The notes below the pieces were generated by a model. The model saw nothing but the letters and a program-made list of their open reading frames with translations, did not search any database and was not told the DNA's origin. From positions 1 through 62,301 of the forward strand of contig CAZMBD010000002.1 of assembly GCA_964564325.1 (NCBI GenBank): a stretch of DNA of 62,301 bases, written 5' to 3'. The position numbers were made by a program, and so were the translations under genes. Positions 7,368-15,900 of the stretch are shown in pieces. Source of the stretch: JAAZMA01 sp964564325 (GTDB lineage: Bacteria; Bacillota; Clostridia; Tissierellales; Tepidimicrobiaceae). How positions within the stretch are numbered: position 1 is the first letter of the stretch; the number at the start of each line of letters is the position of its first letter.

Positions 7368-9994
7368 TGATCTCTTACAATATTTTGGACCATATCTAAA
7401 GCCTCATCAATTTTTTCTATATCTTTACCCCCAGCCTGTGCCATATCTGGACGGCCGCCTCCACCTCCGCCAGTTACTTTTGCAACTTCTTTTATTATAT
7501 TACCAGCATGTATTCCTCTTTTTACTAAATCTTTTGTAACCATAGACACAAAGAAAAGCTTGTCATTGTAAACTGATGATAATACGATAACACCAGTGCC
7601 TAATTTGTTTTTAATCTTATCTCCTAAATTTCTTAAAGAATTCATATCCATATTTCCTACATTATAAGCTATAATATTTATACCCTCTATATCTATTTTA
7701 CTATCTACTATTTCATCTAAAATAGATAATGCCATTTTAGCTTTTAAGGATTCTATCTCTTTTTCTTTTTCCTTTAATTCCTCAGTAAGGTTTTCAGCTC
7801 TATCTACTAATTCATTTTTGTTAGTCTTTAATATATTGCTAAGATTATCTAGATTTTCTTCTATTTTATTTAAATATCTATAAACTCCTTCACCTGTAAT
7901 AGCCTCAATCCTTCTAATACCTGAAGCAATACTAGATTCAGATACTATTTTAAACAATCCTATATTCCCTGTATTCTCTACATGAGTTCCTCCACATAAT
8001 TCCTTGGAAAAATCTCCCATTTGAACAACTCTAACTTGGTCTTTATATTTATCCTCAAAAAGTCCTATTACACCCATATTTCGAGATTCTTCTAATATAG
8101 TTTCTATGGTTTTCACATTTAAATCTTCTAGAATCTTTTCATTAACTATTCTTTCAATTTCTTTTAATTCCTCTGGACTTACAGCCTCAAAATGGGTAAA
8201 GTCAAATCTTAATCTATTAGGTAATACTATAGAACCTGCTTGATTTACATGATCTCCCAATACATCTTTTAAAGCCTGATGTAGTAAATGAGTAGCAGAG
8301 TGATTTCTCATAATATCTTTTCTATTTTTCCCATCTACTTGAGCAAATACTTTATTTCCTATTCCAATACTTCCTTTTTTCACTTTAACTAGATGAATAA
8401 TAGTATCATTTGCATATTTAGTATCTATAATCTCTCCTATGAAATTATCATTTTTTATAAATCCAATATCTCCTACCTGACCTCCAGATTCAGCATAAAA
8501 AGGTGTTTCTTTTAATATAATAATTCCTTCTTCTCCTTCATCTATTTTATCTATAGATTTATTGTCTATAATTATCCCTAATACTTCTGTTTCTAATTCT
8601 AATAATTCATAACCTTTAAATGATGTTTTATAATCCTTAAATATTTCTGTAAAATCTCCATTTTTCCATCCTGAATCAGAATTTCCCTCTCTAGCCTTTC
8701 TAGCCCTATGCCTTTGTTCTTCCATATATTGATTAAATCCATCTTCATCTACTATTAATTTTTTTTCCTCTAAAATTTCTTTAGTTAAATCTAGTGGAAA
8801 TCCATAAGTATCATATAATTTAAATGCTTTCTCTCCACTTAAACAATTTTCCTTATTGTCTATCATGTTTTCAATATAATTTTCCAATATATGAATTCCT
8901 TGATCTATAGTTTCCTGAAATTTTTCTTCCTCTGCACTAATTGCTTTTTTAATATATTCCTCTTTTTCTTTTATTTCGGGATATTCTACTTTCCAAGAAT
9001 CTATTACCTTTTCCACTATGGTATTTAAAAATGCTCCTTCAATTCCAAGTAATTTTCCATGTCTTGCTGCCCTTCTAATGAGCCTTCTCAGTACATATCC
9101 TCTTCCCTCATTACTTGGAAGTACACCATCAGAAACTAAAAACACCATAGCTCTACTGTGGTCTGTTATTATTCTCATAGATAAGTCATTTTGAGAACTT
9201 ACTCCATATTCCAAATCAGATACTTTTTCTACAGTAGCTAAAATATCTCTAATAGCTTTTATTTCAAATATATTAGGAGCTTTCTCTATAACTGTAGCAA
9301 TTCTCTCTAAACCCATTCCTGTATCTATATTAGGATGTTCTAATGGATGATAATTTCCATCTAAATCTTTATCGAATTGTGTAAATACTAAATTCCATAT
9401 TTCAATAAATCTATCACATTCACAACCTGGCTTACAATTATCAGATCCACAGCCAAATTCCTCTCCCATATCTACATAAATTTCTGAACAAGGACCACAT
9501 GGTCCAATCTCTAGTTCCCAAAAATTATCTTCTTTGCCTAAACGAACTATCCTTTCTTCATCTAAGCCTATATCTTTATTCCATATTTCAAAAGCCTCAT
9601 CATCATCTACATATATTGAAACCCATAAATCTTCTTCTGGAATTTCTAATATCTTAGTTAAAAACTCCCAAGCCCATTCTATGGCTTCTTTTTTGAAATA
9701 GTCACCAAAAGAAAAGTTTCCAAGCATTTCAAAAAAGGTAGCGTGTCTAGTAGTTTTCCCTACATTTTCAATATCTGCAGTCCTAATACATTTTTGACAA
9801 CTAGTTGCCCTTTTACTTGGCGGAGTTTTTTCTCCTGTAAAATAAGGTTTTAATGGTGCCATTCCTGCATTTATTAGTAGTAATGATTTATCTTCCTTCG
9901 GTATCAGTGAAAATGAAGGCATGATTAAATGGCCTTTTCCCTGAAAAAATTTTAAATATTCTTTTCTAATTTCGTGCAGTCCCATCTTTTTCAT
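7358..9994 (-). CDS. alaS: Alanine--tRNA ligase
   Basis: An 878-residue class II synthetase that charges tRNA-Ala. Order of domains: catalytic core (about 1-240, motif 2 GKTTRHATFFEMLGNFSFGDYF split), tRNA-recognition region, editing domain with HSATHLLH and CGGTH (zinc-type His/Cys set), coiled coil, and a C-terminal C-Ala domain ending in GGGGGGRPDMAQAGG. A Cys-rich insert CGSDNCKPGCECDRF is visible near residue 185. Length is standard. The start ATG (9994) has AGAGGTG 7 bases ahead; a second ATG at codon 4 is possible. It is expressed from its own promoter through a leader with a terminator hairpin (10041-10061). Confidence 0.97.
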   Translation of the reverse strand: MKKMGLHEIRKEYLKFFQGKGHLIMPSFSLIPKEDKSLLLINAGMAPLKPYFTGEKTPPSKRATSCQKCIRTADIENVGKTTRHATFFEMLGNFSFGDYFKKEAIEWAWEFLTKILEIPEEDLWVSIYVDDDEAFEIWNKDIGLDEERIVRLGKEDNFWELEIGPCGPCSEIYVDMGEEFGCGSDNCKPGCECDRFIEIWNLVFTQFDKDLDGNYHPLEHPNIDTGMGLERIATVIEKAPNIFEIKAIRDILATVEKVSDLEYGVSSQNDLSMRIITDHSRAMVFLVSDGVLPSNEGRGYVLRRLIRRAARHGKLLGIEGAFLNTIVEKVIDSWKVEYPEIKEKEEYIKKAISAEEEKFQETIDQGIHILENYIENMIDNKENCLSGEKAFKLYDTYGFPLDLTKEILEEKKLIVDEDGFNQYMEEQRHRARKAREGNSDSGWKNGDFTEIFKDYKTSFKGYELLELETEVLGIIIDNKSIDKIDEGEEGIIILKETPFYAESGGQVGDIGFIKNDNFIGEIIDTKYANDTIIHLVKVKKGSIGIGNKVFAQVDGKNRKDIMRNHSATHLLHQALKDVLGDHVNQAGSIVLPNRLRFDFTHFEAVSPEELKEIERIVNEKILEDLNVKTIETILEESRNMGVIGLFEDKYKDQVRVVQMGDFSKELCGGTHVENTGNIGLFKIVSESSIASGIRRIEAITGEGVYRYLNKIEENLDNLSNILKTNKNELVDRAENLTEELKEKEKEIESLKAKMALSILDEIVDSKIDIEGINIIAYNVGNMDMNSLRNLGDKIKNKLGTGVIVLSSVYNDKLFFVSMVTKDLVKRGIHAGNIIKEVAKVTGGGGGGRPDMAQAGGKDIEKIDEALDMVQNIVRDQLK

Positions 9995-10040
9995 CTATTT
10001 ACACCTCTTTTAAAATTTAAATCATAATTTATAAAAAATT

Positions 10041-10061
10041 CGTCCCTAATTCTGAGGGACG
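10041..10061 (-). terminator. Terminator hairpin in the alaS leader (attenuator candidate)
   Basis: Minus strand: CGTCCCT, loop CAGAATT, AGGGACG, then AATTTTTT. The hairpin begins only about 20 bases after the predicted transcription start of the promoter at 10088-10116 and ends about 45 bases before the alaS start codon. No AGGGTGGNACCGCG T-box sequence is present. It may instead act only as the end of the AI-2E permease message, but any transcript from the visible promoter must read through it. Confidence 0.75.
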
Positions 10062-10087
10062 AGAAAATAGTCTTATCCTATATTTGG

Positions 10088-10116
10088 ATTATAGTTTAAA
10101 GCTAGATATTTGTCAA
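10088..10116 (-). promoter_or_regulatory. SigA consensus promoter upstream of alaS
   Basis: Minus strand: TTGACA (10111-10116), 17-base spacer, TATAAT (10088-10093): both hexamers are perfect consensus. The expected start is near 10081, giving an alaS leader of about 87 nucleotides. Confidence 0.85.
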
Positions 10117-10154
10117 TAAAGCTAATTTAAAAATTCCTATCTATTCCCTAGTAT

Positions 10155-11345
10155 CTAATGAATTAATTTTTTTATAAAATAATTATACAATATTTTTATT
10201 ATAGCAATCAATGGAATAGACAAAATCATTCCCCATATACCAAATATCCCTCCACCTAAAACCAATGCTAAAAGTACAGTTATTGGATGTATGCCTGTAC
10301 TTTCCCCTATGATTTTTGGTGCTAATACATTATTTTCAACCCATTGAATTCCTAAAAAAAATATGGCTACCCAAAGAGCTCTAGTAGGACTATATAAGAA
10401 TGCAAAAAATACCGCTGGCAAAAATCCTAAAAAAGGTCCTAAATAGGGTATAATATCTGCTATGCCAGTAATTAATCCAATAATTATAGCAAAATCCACT
10501 CTAAACAATAGCAATAATATGGTAGTAGCTATGCCAACATATAGAGCTAATAACAATCGTCCTCGTACAAATTGGCCTAAGACCATATCCATTTCTATGG
10601 CTAAACTCCTAACATCTTCTCTTATACCTTTAGGGATTGCTATATAAATTTTTTCTTTAAAATAATCTCTATCTTTAATAAAATAAAAAGTTAATATGGG
10701 TATTAAAACCAAACTTATTATTTTAGAAAAAGTAGATATTATACCTTCAAAAAATCGTGATACACTTATGCTTATACTATTTTCTAATCTTTCTATATAA
10801 TTTATAATAACCTCATCAACACCCTGAAATACAGAAGGCATATTATCCATATTTTCATAATACTTTATATATATATTATCCATAAATTTTGAAATTCTAT
10901 GAAAATAATCCGGCAATACATTAAGCAATCTTTTAATTTCTCTTCCTGTTTTAGGGACTATTATAAAAGACAAAATAAGGATTATACCTAAGACTACCAT
11001 ATATACAAATATTACTGCAATTCCTCGCCTAACTTTATATCTTTCTAAATAATTTACAATAGGATTAATTAAATATGCTAGTACTATGGATATAATCACA
11101 GTATAAATCATATCATGTATAATATTATATTTCTTAGATAATAGATAAAATAAATATATAAAGATAATCCCAACTAATATAGGTAATGTCCTTTTTTTAC
11201 TTATCCTTATTTGCCTATTTTCAGGAATATATCTATTTCCAATATTGATTAAATAATAAATGAGAAGAATAATAAATATAAAAACTGAAATTATCATGCT
11301 TTTGATTAATATTGGAGATTTAATCCCCATTACTTCCCAGTTCAT
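10155..11345 (-). CDS. AI-2E family transporter (UPF0118/PerM-like)
   Basis: A 396-residue membrane protein with about eight helices: three near the N terminus (from residue 14), a soluble segment (about 135-200), then a C-terminal helix cluster with FGIWGMILSIPLIAIIKI, typical of the AI-2E/PerM family. Members have been tied to autoinducer-2 export, Na+/H+ exchange or unknown solutes, so the substrate cannot be given. It lies between the 56-aa gene and alaS. Residues 1-50 contain an extra helix pair (SMIISVFIFIILLIYYL) before the usual core. Confidence 0.82.
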   Translation of the reverse strand: MNWEVMGIKSPILIKSMIISVFIFIILLIYYLINIGNRYIPENRQIRISKKRTLPILVGIIFIYLFYLLSKKYNIIHDMIYTVIISIVLAYLINPIVNYLERYKVRRGIAVIFVYMVVLGIILILSFIIVPKTGREIKRLLNVLPDYFHRISKFMDNIYIKYYENMDNMPSVFQGVDEVIINYIERLENSISISVSRFFEGIISTFSKIISLVLIPILTFYFIKDRDYFKEKIYIAIPKGIREDVRSLAIEMDMVLGQFVRGRLLLALYVGIATTILLLLFRVDFAIIIGLITGIADIIPYLGPFLGFLPAVFFAFLYSPTRALWVAIFFLGIQWVENNVLAPKIIGESTGIHPITVLLALVLGGGIFGIWGMILSIPLIAIIKILYNYFIKKLIH

Positions 11346-11360
11346 TTTAATTATTTAAAT

Positions 11361-11378
11361 AGGCAGCAATTGCTGCCT
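11361..11378 (-). terminator. Perfect palindrome overlapping the stop of the 56-aa gene
   Basis: aggcagcaattgctgcct is its own reverse complement and includes the TAG of the 56-aa reading frame. No long U tract follows, so termination may be weak, and the AI-2E gene starting at 11345 could be read through. Confidence 0.45.
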
Positions 11379-11547
11379 ATCCCCTTAAAGAATTTATTCC
11401 ATCTTTTAAGCTATATCTAGCATTTTTTATATTTCTCATAATTTTTCTTTTTTGAAGTGGACTCATTTTTATACCAAATGCCAATCCTAAAGAGACCCCT
11501 AATATAGTGCCTAGTAAAGCTCCATTTTTAAAACCATTATTGTTCAC
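11377..11547 (-). CDS. Small 56-residue membrane-anchored protein (YtxH-like)
   Basis: A frame absent from long-ORF lists but well supported: a GTG start with AGGAGAGG 6 bases ahead. The product reads MNNNGFKNGALLGTILGVSL then GLAFGIKMSPLQKRK and a basic C-terminal tail RNIKNARYSLKDGINSLRG. Residues 8-26 form one Gly-rich helix typical of YtxH-like small membrane proteins, followed by a cationic cytoplasmic tail. Function unknown. It accounts for most of the 329-base gap between the AI-2E gene and iscU; the rest (11548-11674) holds only AT-rich sequence and a weak inverted repeat. Confidence 0.7.
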   Translation of the reverse strand: MNNNGFKNGALLGTILGVSLGLAFGIKMSPLQKRKIMRNIKNARYSLKDGINSLRG

Positions 11548-11674
11548 ATATATCCTCTCCTTTATTCTTTGTATTTATTATTTTAACACCTACCAAAAAT
11601 TTAATTCTTTTATTTTTTAGCAATATTACATTATATTGCCATTTTTAAAAAAGAAGAGGTATATATTCTATTAT

Positions 11675-12100
11675 TTAATGATGATCATGAGGATCTTCAT
11701 TAGGATCAAAATCTTCTAAACCTTCAATAATAATATTATTTTTTTTAGAATAATCTAAAAGAGCCGCTTTAATAGCTTGTTCTGCTAATACTGAACAATG
11801 CATCTTAATTGGAGGTAATCCATCTAAAGCCTCTGCCACTGCCTTATTAGTTATCTTCATAGCTTCTTGAATTGTTTTACCTTTAATCAACTCAGTAGCC
11901 ATACTAGAAGATGCAATTGCCGAACCACATCCAAAAGTTTTAAATTTAACATCTATTATAGTATCTCCCTCTATTTTTAAATACATCTTCATTATATCTC
12001 CACATTTTGGATTTCCTACTTCTCCTATACCATCTGCATTTTCTATTTCTCCAACATTTCTTGGATTTCTAAAATGTTCCATTACTTTTTCTGAATACAT
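11675..12100 (-). CDS. iscU: Fe-S cluster assembly scaffold, NifU/IscU type
   Basis: A 141-residue IscU-type scaffold on which the [Fe-S] cluster is built from sulfur supplied by IscS. The three ligand cysteines are visible: GNPKCGDIM, TFGCGSAIAS and KMHCSVLAE; the Asp next to the first Cys is kept. The C terminus is extended by an acidic, His-rich tail (EDFDPNEDPHDHH). The start is the ATG of MYSEKVMEHF because AAAGGGGG lies 7-10 bases ahead; a frame nine codons longer would overlap iscS and lacks a site. Last gene of the iscR-iscS-iscU operon. Confidence 0.95.
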   Translation of the reverse strand: MYSEKVMEHFRNPRNVGEIENADGIGEVGNPKCGDIMKMYLKIEGDTIIDVKFKTFGCGSAIASSSMATELIKGKTIQEAMKITNKAVAEALDGLPPIKMHCSVLAEQAIKAALLDYSKKNNIIIEGLEDFDPNEDPHDHH

Positions 12101-12101
12101 T

Positions 12102-13280
12102 TTACTTTTCCCCCTTTGCTTTTTCATATAGTGGAGACATGGCCCTAAGTCTAGCTACTATTTCCACCAATTTTTCTACCACATAATCTATCTCATCCTC
12201 TGTATTAAAATCCCCTAGAGAAAGCCTTAATGAACCATGAGCTATTTCATGAGGTAATCCTATAGCAAGTAGTACATGAGATGGATCTAATGTCCCTGAA
12301 GTACATGCAGAACCGCTAGAAGCTGCAATACCTTCCATATCTAAGCTTAGCAACAGTGATTCACCTTCTATAAATTCAAAACAAATATTTACATTTCCAG
12401 GTAATCTTTTAGTTGGATGTCCATTTAATCTTACATGATCAATATTCTCAAATATTTTTTCAATTAATCTATCTCTTAATTTAATCAATTTTTCATTATT
12501 CTCTTCTAAATTTTCATAAGCTAATTCAATAGCCTTTCCCATACCTACTATTCCAGGAACATTCTCTGTTCCTGCCCTACGATTTTTTTCCTGAGCTCCA
12601 CCAGAAATTAGGGGATCTATTTTAACTCCACGTCTTATATATAATGCCCCTATTCCCTTTGGCCCATAAAACTTATGAGCAGCCATAGATAGTAAATCTA
12701 TATTTAACTCTTCTACATTTATATCAATATGACCAATAGCTTGAACAGCATCAGTATGGAAATATATATTTTTTTCTTTTGCTATTTCACCTATTTCTTT
12801 TATAGGTTGAATAGTACCTATTTCATTATTAGCAAACATTATGGAAATTAATATTGTTTCATCAGTTATAGAATCTCTTAATTGATCTAGATCTACAACA
12901 CCGTATTCATCCACATCTAAATAGGTCACTTTAAAACCTTGTTTTTCTAAATATTCACAAGTATGAAGTATCCCATGATGTTCAATTTTTGTAGTAATAA
13001 TATGATTTCCTTTATCTCGATTTCTATAAGCAATACCTTTTAATGCCCAATTATCAGCCTCTGAACCACCTGCAGTAAAAAAAATCTCTTTAGAATTAGC
13101 ACCTATTGCCTTAGCTACCTTTTCTCTAGCGTCTTCTACTGCCACTTTAGAGCGACTTCCTAAAGAATATACACTAGAAGGGTTTCCATATATTTCTGAA
13201 AAATATGGTAACATTTCATCTAGTACTTCTTTTTTTACTGCGGTTGTAGCAGAATTATCCATATATATGAATTCTTTCAT
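12102..13280 (-). CDS. iscS: Cysteine desulfurase IscS/NifS
   Basis: A 392-residue PLP enzyme that takes sulfur from cysteine and passes it to IscU. Seen: YMDNSATTAV at the N terminus, IEHHGILHTCEYL, HTDAVQAIGH (cofactor Asp), AAHKFYGPKG (PLP lysine) and SSGSACTSGTLDPSH (catalytic cysteine on a loop of IscS length). AGGAGG directly abuts one ATG and stands 6 bases from the next, so the second ATG (MKEFIYMDN) is chosen. It lies 16 bases after iscR. Confidence 0.96.
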   Translation of the reverse strand: MKEFIYMDNSATTAVKKEVLDEMLPYFSEIYGNPSSVYSLGSRSKVAVEDAREKVAKAIGANSKEIFFTAGGSEADNWALKGIAYRNRDKGNHIITTKIEHHGILHTCEYLEKQGFKVTYLDVDEYGVVDLDQLRDSITDETILISIMFANNEIGTIQPIKEIGEIAKEKNIYFHTDAVQAIGHIDINVEELNIDLLSMAAHKFYGPKGIGALYIRRGVKIDPLISGGAQEKNRRAGTENVPGIVGMGKAIELAYENLEENNEKLIKLRDRLIEKIFENIDHVRLNGHPTKRLPGNVNICFEFIEGESLLLSLDMEGIAASSGSACTSGTLDPSHVLLAIGLPHEIAHGSLRLSLGDFNTEDEIDYVVEKLVEIVARLRAMSPLYEKAKGEK

Positions 13281-13296
13281 ATTCATCCTCCTCAGT

Positions 13297-13713
13297 TTAC
13301 ATTTTTATACTTTCATCTATCATATCCTGTAATGTAATAGAATCTACAACTTCATCTATACTATCTTTAATTTTTATCCAAACTAATTTTGTAACACAAT
13401 TTTCCTCTTTTTCACATCCATAATCCTCTTCTATAATACAATCTGCAGGAGCTAAATTACCTTCTAATACTCGCAAAACATTCCCTACAGTAATTTCCAC
13501 AGGTGGCATAGCTAACATATACCCTCCTTGAGCTCCTCTTACACTTATTAAAAGACCTTCTTTTCTCAATTGAGATACTAATTGCTCTAAATAGTTTTCT
13601 GATAAATCTTCCTTATCTGCAATTTGTTTCAAGGGTATAGGCCCTTCACCATAATGCATGGCTAATTGATACATAGCCTTAAGCCCATATCGTCCCCTTG
13701 TAGATAATCTCAT
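13297..13713 (-). CDS. iscR: Rrf2-family Fe-S regulator (IscR-like)
   Basis: A 138-residue winged-helix repressor (MRLSTRGRYGLKAMYQLA; DLSENYLEQLVSQLRKEGLL; VRGAQGGYMLA). The region PADCIIEEDYGCEKEENCVTK holds three cysteines in the spacing used by IscR to bind a [2Fe-2S] cluster. By analogy it represses its own isc operon when Fe-S supply is adequate. A palindromic operator lies between its promoter and start codon, as expected for autoregulation. It could instead be CymR-like, but the three cysteines and the gene order favour IscR. Confidence 0.92.
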   Translation of the reverse strand: MRLSTRGRYGLKAMYQLAMHYGEGPIPLKQIADKEDLSENYLEQLVSQLRKEGLLISVRGAQGGYMLAMPPVEITVGNVLRVLEGNLAPADCIIEEDYGCEKEENCVTKLVWIKIKDSIDEVVDSITLQDMIDESIKM

Positions 13714-13732
13714 TTTACCACCTCTTTTAATT

Positions 13733-13749
13733 CCAACTAATTTAGTTGG
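13733..13749. promoter_or_regulatory. Palindromic operator for the IscR-like repressor
   Basis: ccaactaatttagttgg is a perfect dyad of 8-bp arms around one central base, placed just downstream of the -10 element of the iscR promoter. Known IscR type-1 sites have the form ATACC(T/C)..ACTAAa..TAGT..GGTAT, and the flanking bases here (ATACCAACTAA read on the minus strand) fit that shape. Confidence 0.7.
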
Positions 13750-13761
13750 TATTCTTACATA

Positions 13762-13790
13762 AGTATATTATACCCTAGTGTTTTTGTCAA
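13762..13790 (-). promoter_or_regulatory. SigA promoter of the isc operon
   Basis: Minus strand: TTGACA (13785-13790), 17 bases, TATACT (13762-13767). The start would fall next to or inside the operator dyad at 13733-13749, so a bound repressor would block initiation. Confidence 0.8.
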
Positions 13791-13820
13791 CATTCAAAAA
13801 GTTTAATTTTTAAAATAAAA

Positions 13821-13842
13821 AAGAAGAGCTTTCACTCTTCTT
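13821..13842 (-). terminator. Terminator of the Cys-rich protein gene
   Basis: Minus strand: AAGAAGAG, loop TGAAAG, CTCTTCTT followed by TTTT; it overlaps the end of the 13841-14458 gene and separates it from the isc promoter. Confidence 0.8.
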
Positions 13843-14458
13843 AATCATCCCATACAATATCATTAAATTGAGGTTGGAAAAAATCTGGGAATGAATAATA
13901 AGCAAATTCATCACAGATATTTTCTGGACTAAATTCTTCACAAGGATCTGGTTCTGGACAATAGCCAAAGGTTGGAATCAATAACTGAACTTTTCCTACT
14001 ACTTTTACTATAATAAAAGTACCTACTGCAAAACTTAAAATATTTTCTGAGCAAATTGGATTCCCTATTACTAAAGAACTAGTCTCAACCACGATATCAA
14101 ACTCAAATTCATCTCTTGAATCAGGCATAAATACAATTATATCTTTTAATATATCTGGCAAAAATTTTTCAATTACTGTTCCAGTTTTAGTTGTTATTTC
14201 ATAAGGTATTCTAAGAGTAAATCTTACTCTTTTAAAATTTGACCTATTTTCAATATCTGTAATTAATAAAGTATCAGGTACTATAAAGCCTGACTTAAAC
14301 TTTATACTTTTGTAAAACTTTCCATCTAAATCAACTTCTATTTTAGGAAAGCATTTTCGTTGTTGATAGCTACAAAAAACTTTATCCACTATTAAACAAT
14401 CTTTTTCAAAGCATCGAAATATTTCTGCTACCATATTATCCATATTTAGTTCAGTCAT
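13841..14458 (-). CDS. Unassigned Cys-rich protein, SPOCS/DUF3794-like
   Basis: A 205-residue protein with no signal or membrane helix. N-terminal cysteines (FRCFEKDC, VFCSYQQRKCFP) and C-terminal ones (GYCPEPDPCEEF, ENICDEF) flank a beta-rich core (SGFIVPDTLLITDIENRS, FTLRIPYEITTKTG, FIIVKVVGKVQLL) whose strand pattern resembles the SPOCS domain of spore-coat morphogenetic proteins such as SipL. That suggests a spore-surface role, but it is not proved. The ATG of MTELNMDNMV is chosen since AAGGAGT lies 9 bases ahead; a start seven codons upstream has no site. It is divergent from the propeller-like gene at 14564. Confidence 0.6.
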   Translation of the reverse strand: MTELNMDNMVAEIFRCFEKDCLIVDKVFCSYQQRKCFPKIEVDLDGKFYKSIKFKSGFIVPDTLLITDIENRSNFKRVRFTLRIPYEITTKTGTVIEKFLPDILKDIIVFMPDSRDEFEFDIVVETSSLVIGNPICSENILSFAVGTFIIVKVVGKVQLLIPTFGYCPEPDPCEEFSPENICDEFAYYSFPDFFQPQFNDIVWDD

Positions 14459-14563
14459 ATTTATTTTACTCCTTTTCATTTAATAAATATACTCTTGCTT
14501 ACATATTATGAAATAAAGATAGTTATGTGCTAACATTAAATTTATTTTAAAGGAGGTAGTTTA

Positions 14564-15802
14564 ATGAACACTGAATTAATCATCGATTCTAAAAAAGATT
14601 TGTTTTTATTTGAAATAAATGAAGTAAATAAAATTAATTACACTAAATATGATCATAAATATATTGCAACGGAAGTATTTCCTCTATTAAATGATGAGGT
14701 ATTAACATTTTCTACCACTATAGATAAAAAAAATAGTATACATGTAATTGTGCTAACACTTTCTGGAAAATTACTTTACTTTTTATATAAGCAATATAAA
14801 TGGTCTAATGCACTAATTGCAAATTTTGATACAAAATCAAATATATACAGAAATATAAATATTTTATTAGATAATGAAAATGTAAATATTATCTATAACT
14901 ATGCCAATTTAATAAATACAAATTTATGGAATATTCAACATACATTATACAATAAAAAAACTTGGGAAAAATATAATATTACTTCCTTCTTAGGAAAAAA
15001 ATCCAATCAATTTTTCAATATGGATAAAGATTCCTTTGGTACAATCCATATATTGTATAATAATATCCACGATAATACTCTTCAAATAAATCATACATTT
15101 TATAATCCCTTTGCAAAACTATGGAACAAATCCACCACTAAATTATCCAAAACAAATACTAATAATTTTTTCCCATATATATTCATAGATATGAAAAATA
15201 ATATTCATGCACTATGGTTAGAAAAAACAGCTGAAAATAATCGTTTAAAATACTTCTCATTAACAACTATTGGAAACAACAAATATAAATGGAGTGAAAA
15301 AGAAATTCCAAATATATTAAATTGTATAAATACGCCAATTATTTTTGAAGAAAAAGGAATATTGAAAATTGTATATTTAATGGAAAATAATATTGGATTT
15401 TTATATTCATCAGATTACGGTAATATTTGGTCTAAAGGGGATTTGTTGGATATTGATAGCTCTAAAACTTTTTTAGTTAAAGTCTCAAATCAATCAAAAG
15501 ATATAAAAATCAATCATGCTTATTGCAGTAATGAAAATTTATTAAATCTATATTTTGTTAATTCCTTTAAACCTTTTTTAAATTCTCCTTCTTTCATAAA
15601 AACTAAAAATATATCTAATAAAAAAGTCCAATCTATATCTTCTAAAAAAGATAAAGTTGAAGACTTAAATGAAATAAAAAATCTATTAACTGACATACTA
15701 AATTCTCAAAAAAAGCTAGAAGATAATATAGATATTGTTTTAAAAGAATTAGAGAAAAATAAAAAATCTATTTTCTCAGAATTTTTCACTTCTTTAAAAT
15801 AA
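14564..15802 (+). CDS. Unassigned beta-propeller-like repeat protein with C-terminal coiled coil
   Basis: A 412-residue, Asn- and Lys-rich protein with a strong AAAGGAGGT ribosome site. Residues about 45-330 contain four to six imperfect repeats of about 50-60 residues built on (D/N)xxxNIHxLY / WNxxxL phrases (IHVIVLTLSGKLLYF, IHILYNNIHDNTLQIN, IHALWLEKTAENNRLKYF, LKIVYLMENNIGFLYS), like sialidase/BNR propeller blades. Residues about 360-405 form a heptad-type coiled coil. No signal peptide or membrane helix. One of two plus-strand genes here. It is divergent from the Cys-rich gene; a shared spore-surface function is a guess. Base composition is even more AT-rich than its neighbours. Confidence 0.55.
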   Translation: MNTELIIDSKKDLFLFEINEVNKINYTKYDHKYIATEVFPLLNDEVLTFSTTIDKKNSIHVIVLTLSGKLLYFLYKQYKWSNALIANFDTKSNIYRNINILLDNENVNIIYNYANLINTNLWNIQHTLYNKKTWEKYNITSFLGKKSNQFFNMDKDSFGTIHILYNNIHDNTLQINHTFYNPFAKLWNKSTTKLSKTNTNNFFPYIFIDMKNNIHALWLEKTAENNRLKYFSLTTIGNNKYKWSEKEIPNILNCINTPIIFEEKGILKIVYLMENNIGFLYSSDYGNIWSKGDLLDIDSSKTFLVKVSNQSKDIKINHAYCSNENLLNLYFVNSFKPFLNSPSFIKTKNISNKKVQSISSKKDKVEDLNEIKNLLTDILNSQKKLEDNIDIVLKELEKNKKSIFSEFFTSLK

Positions 15803-15864
15803 TTTTTTTAGGAGAATGTTTGAATTTTTATGTTTATAGTGTGAAGGTTAAATATATGCCAATT

Positions 15865-15894
15865 AGTAAAGCTAGGATTTTTCCTAGCTTTACT
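15865..15894. terminator. Bidirectional terminator between convergent genes
   Basis: agtaaagctagga / tcctagctttact is a perfect 13-bp stem with a 4-base loop, flanked by T runs or AT-rich sequence on both strands. It serves the plus-strand propeller gene and the minus-strand threonine dehydrogenase gene. Confidence 0.85.
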
Positions 15895-15900
15895 TATATA

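Noticed and set aside
10021..10154. T-box riboswitch upstream of alaS
   Set aside because: No AGGGTGGNACCGCG motif and too short a leader; only a terminator hairpin is present.
14480..14563. Sporulation sigma-K or sigma-E promoters in the divergent region
   Set aside because: A CATATTATG dyad is present but does not fit the CATAnnnTA or CATAyAnT patterns well enough.
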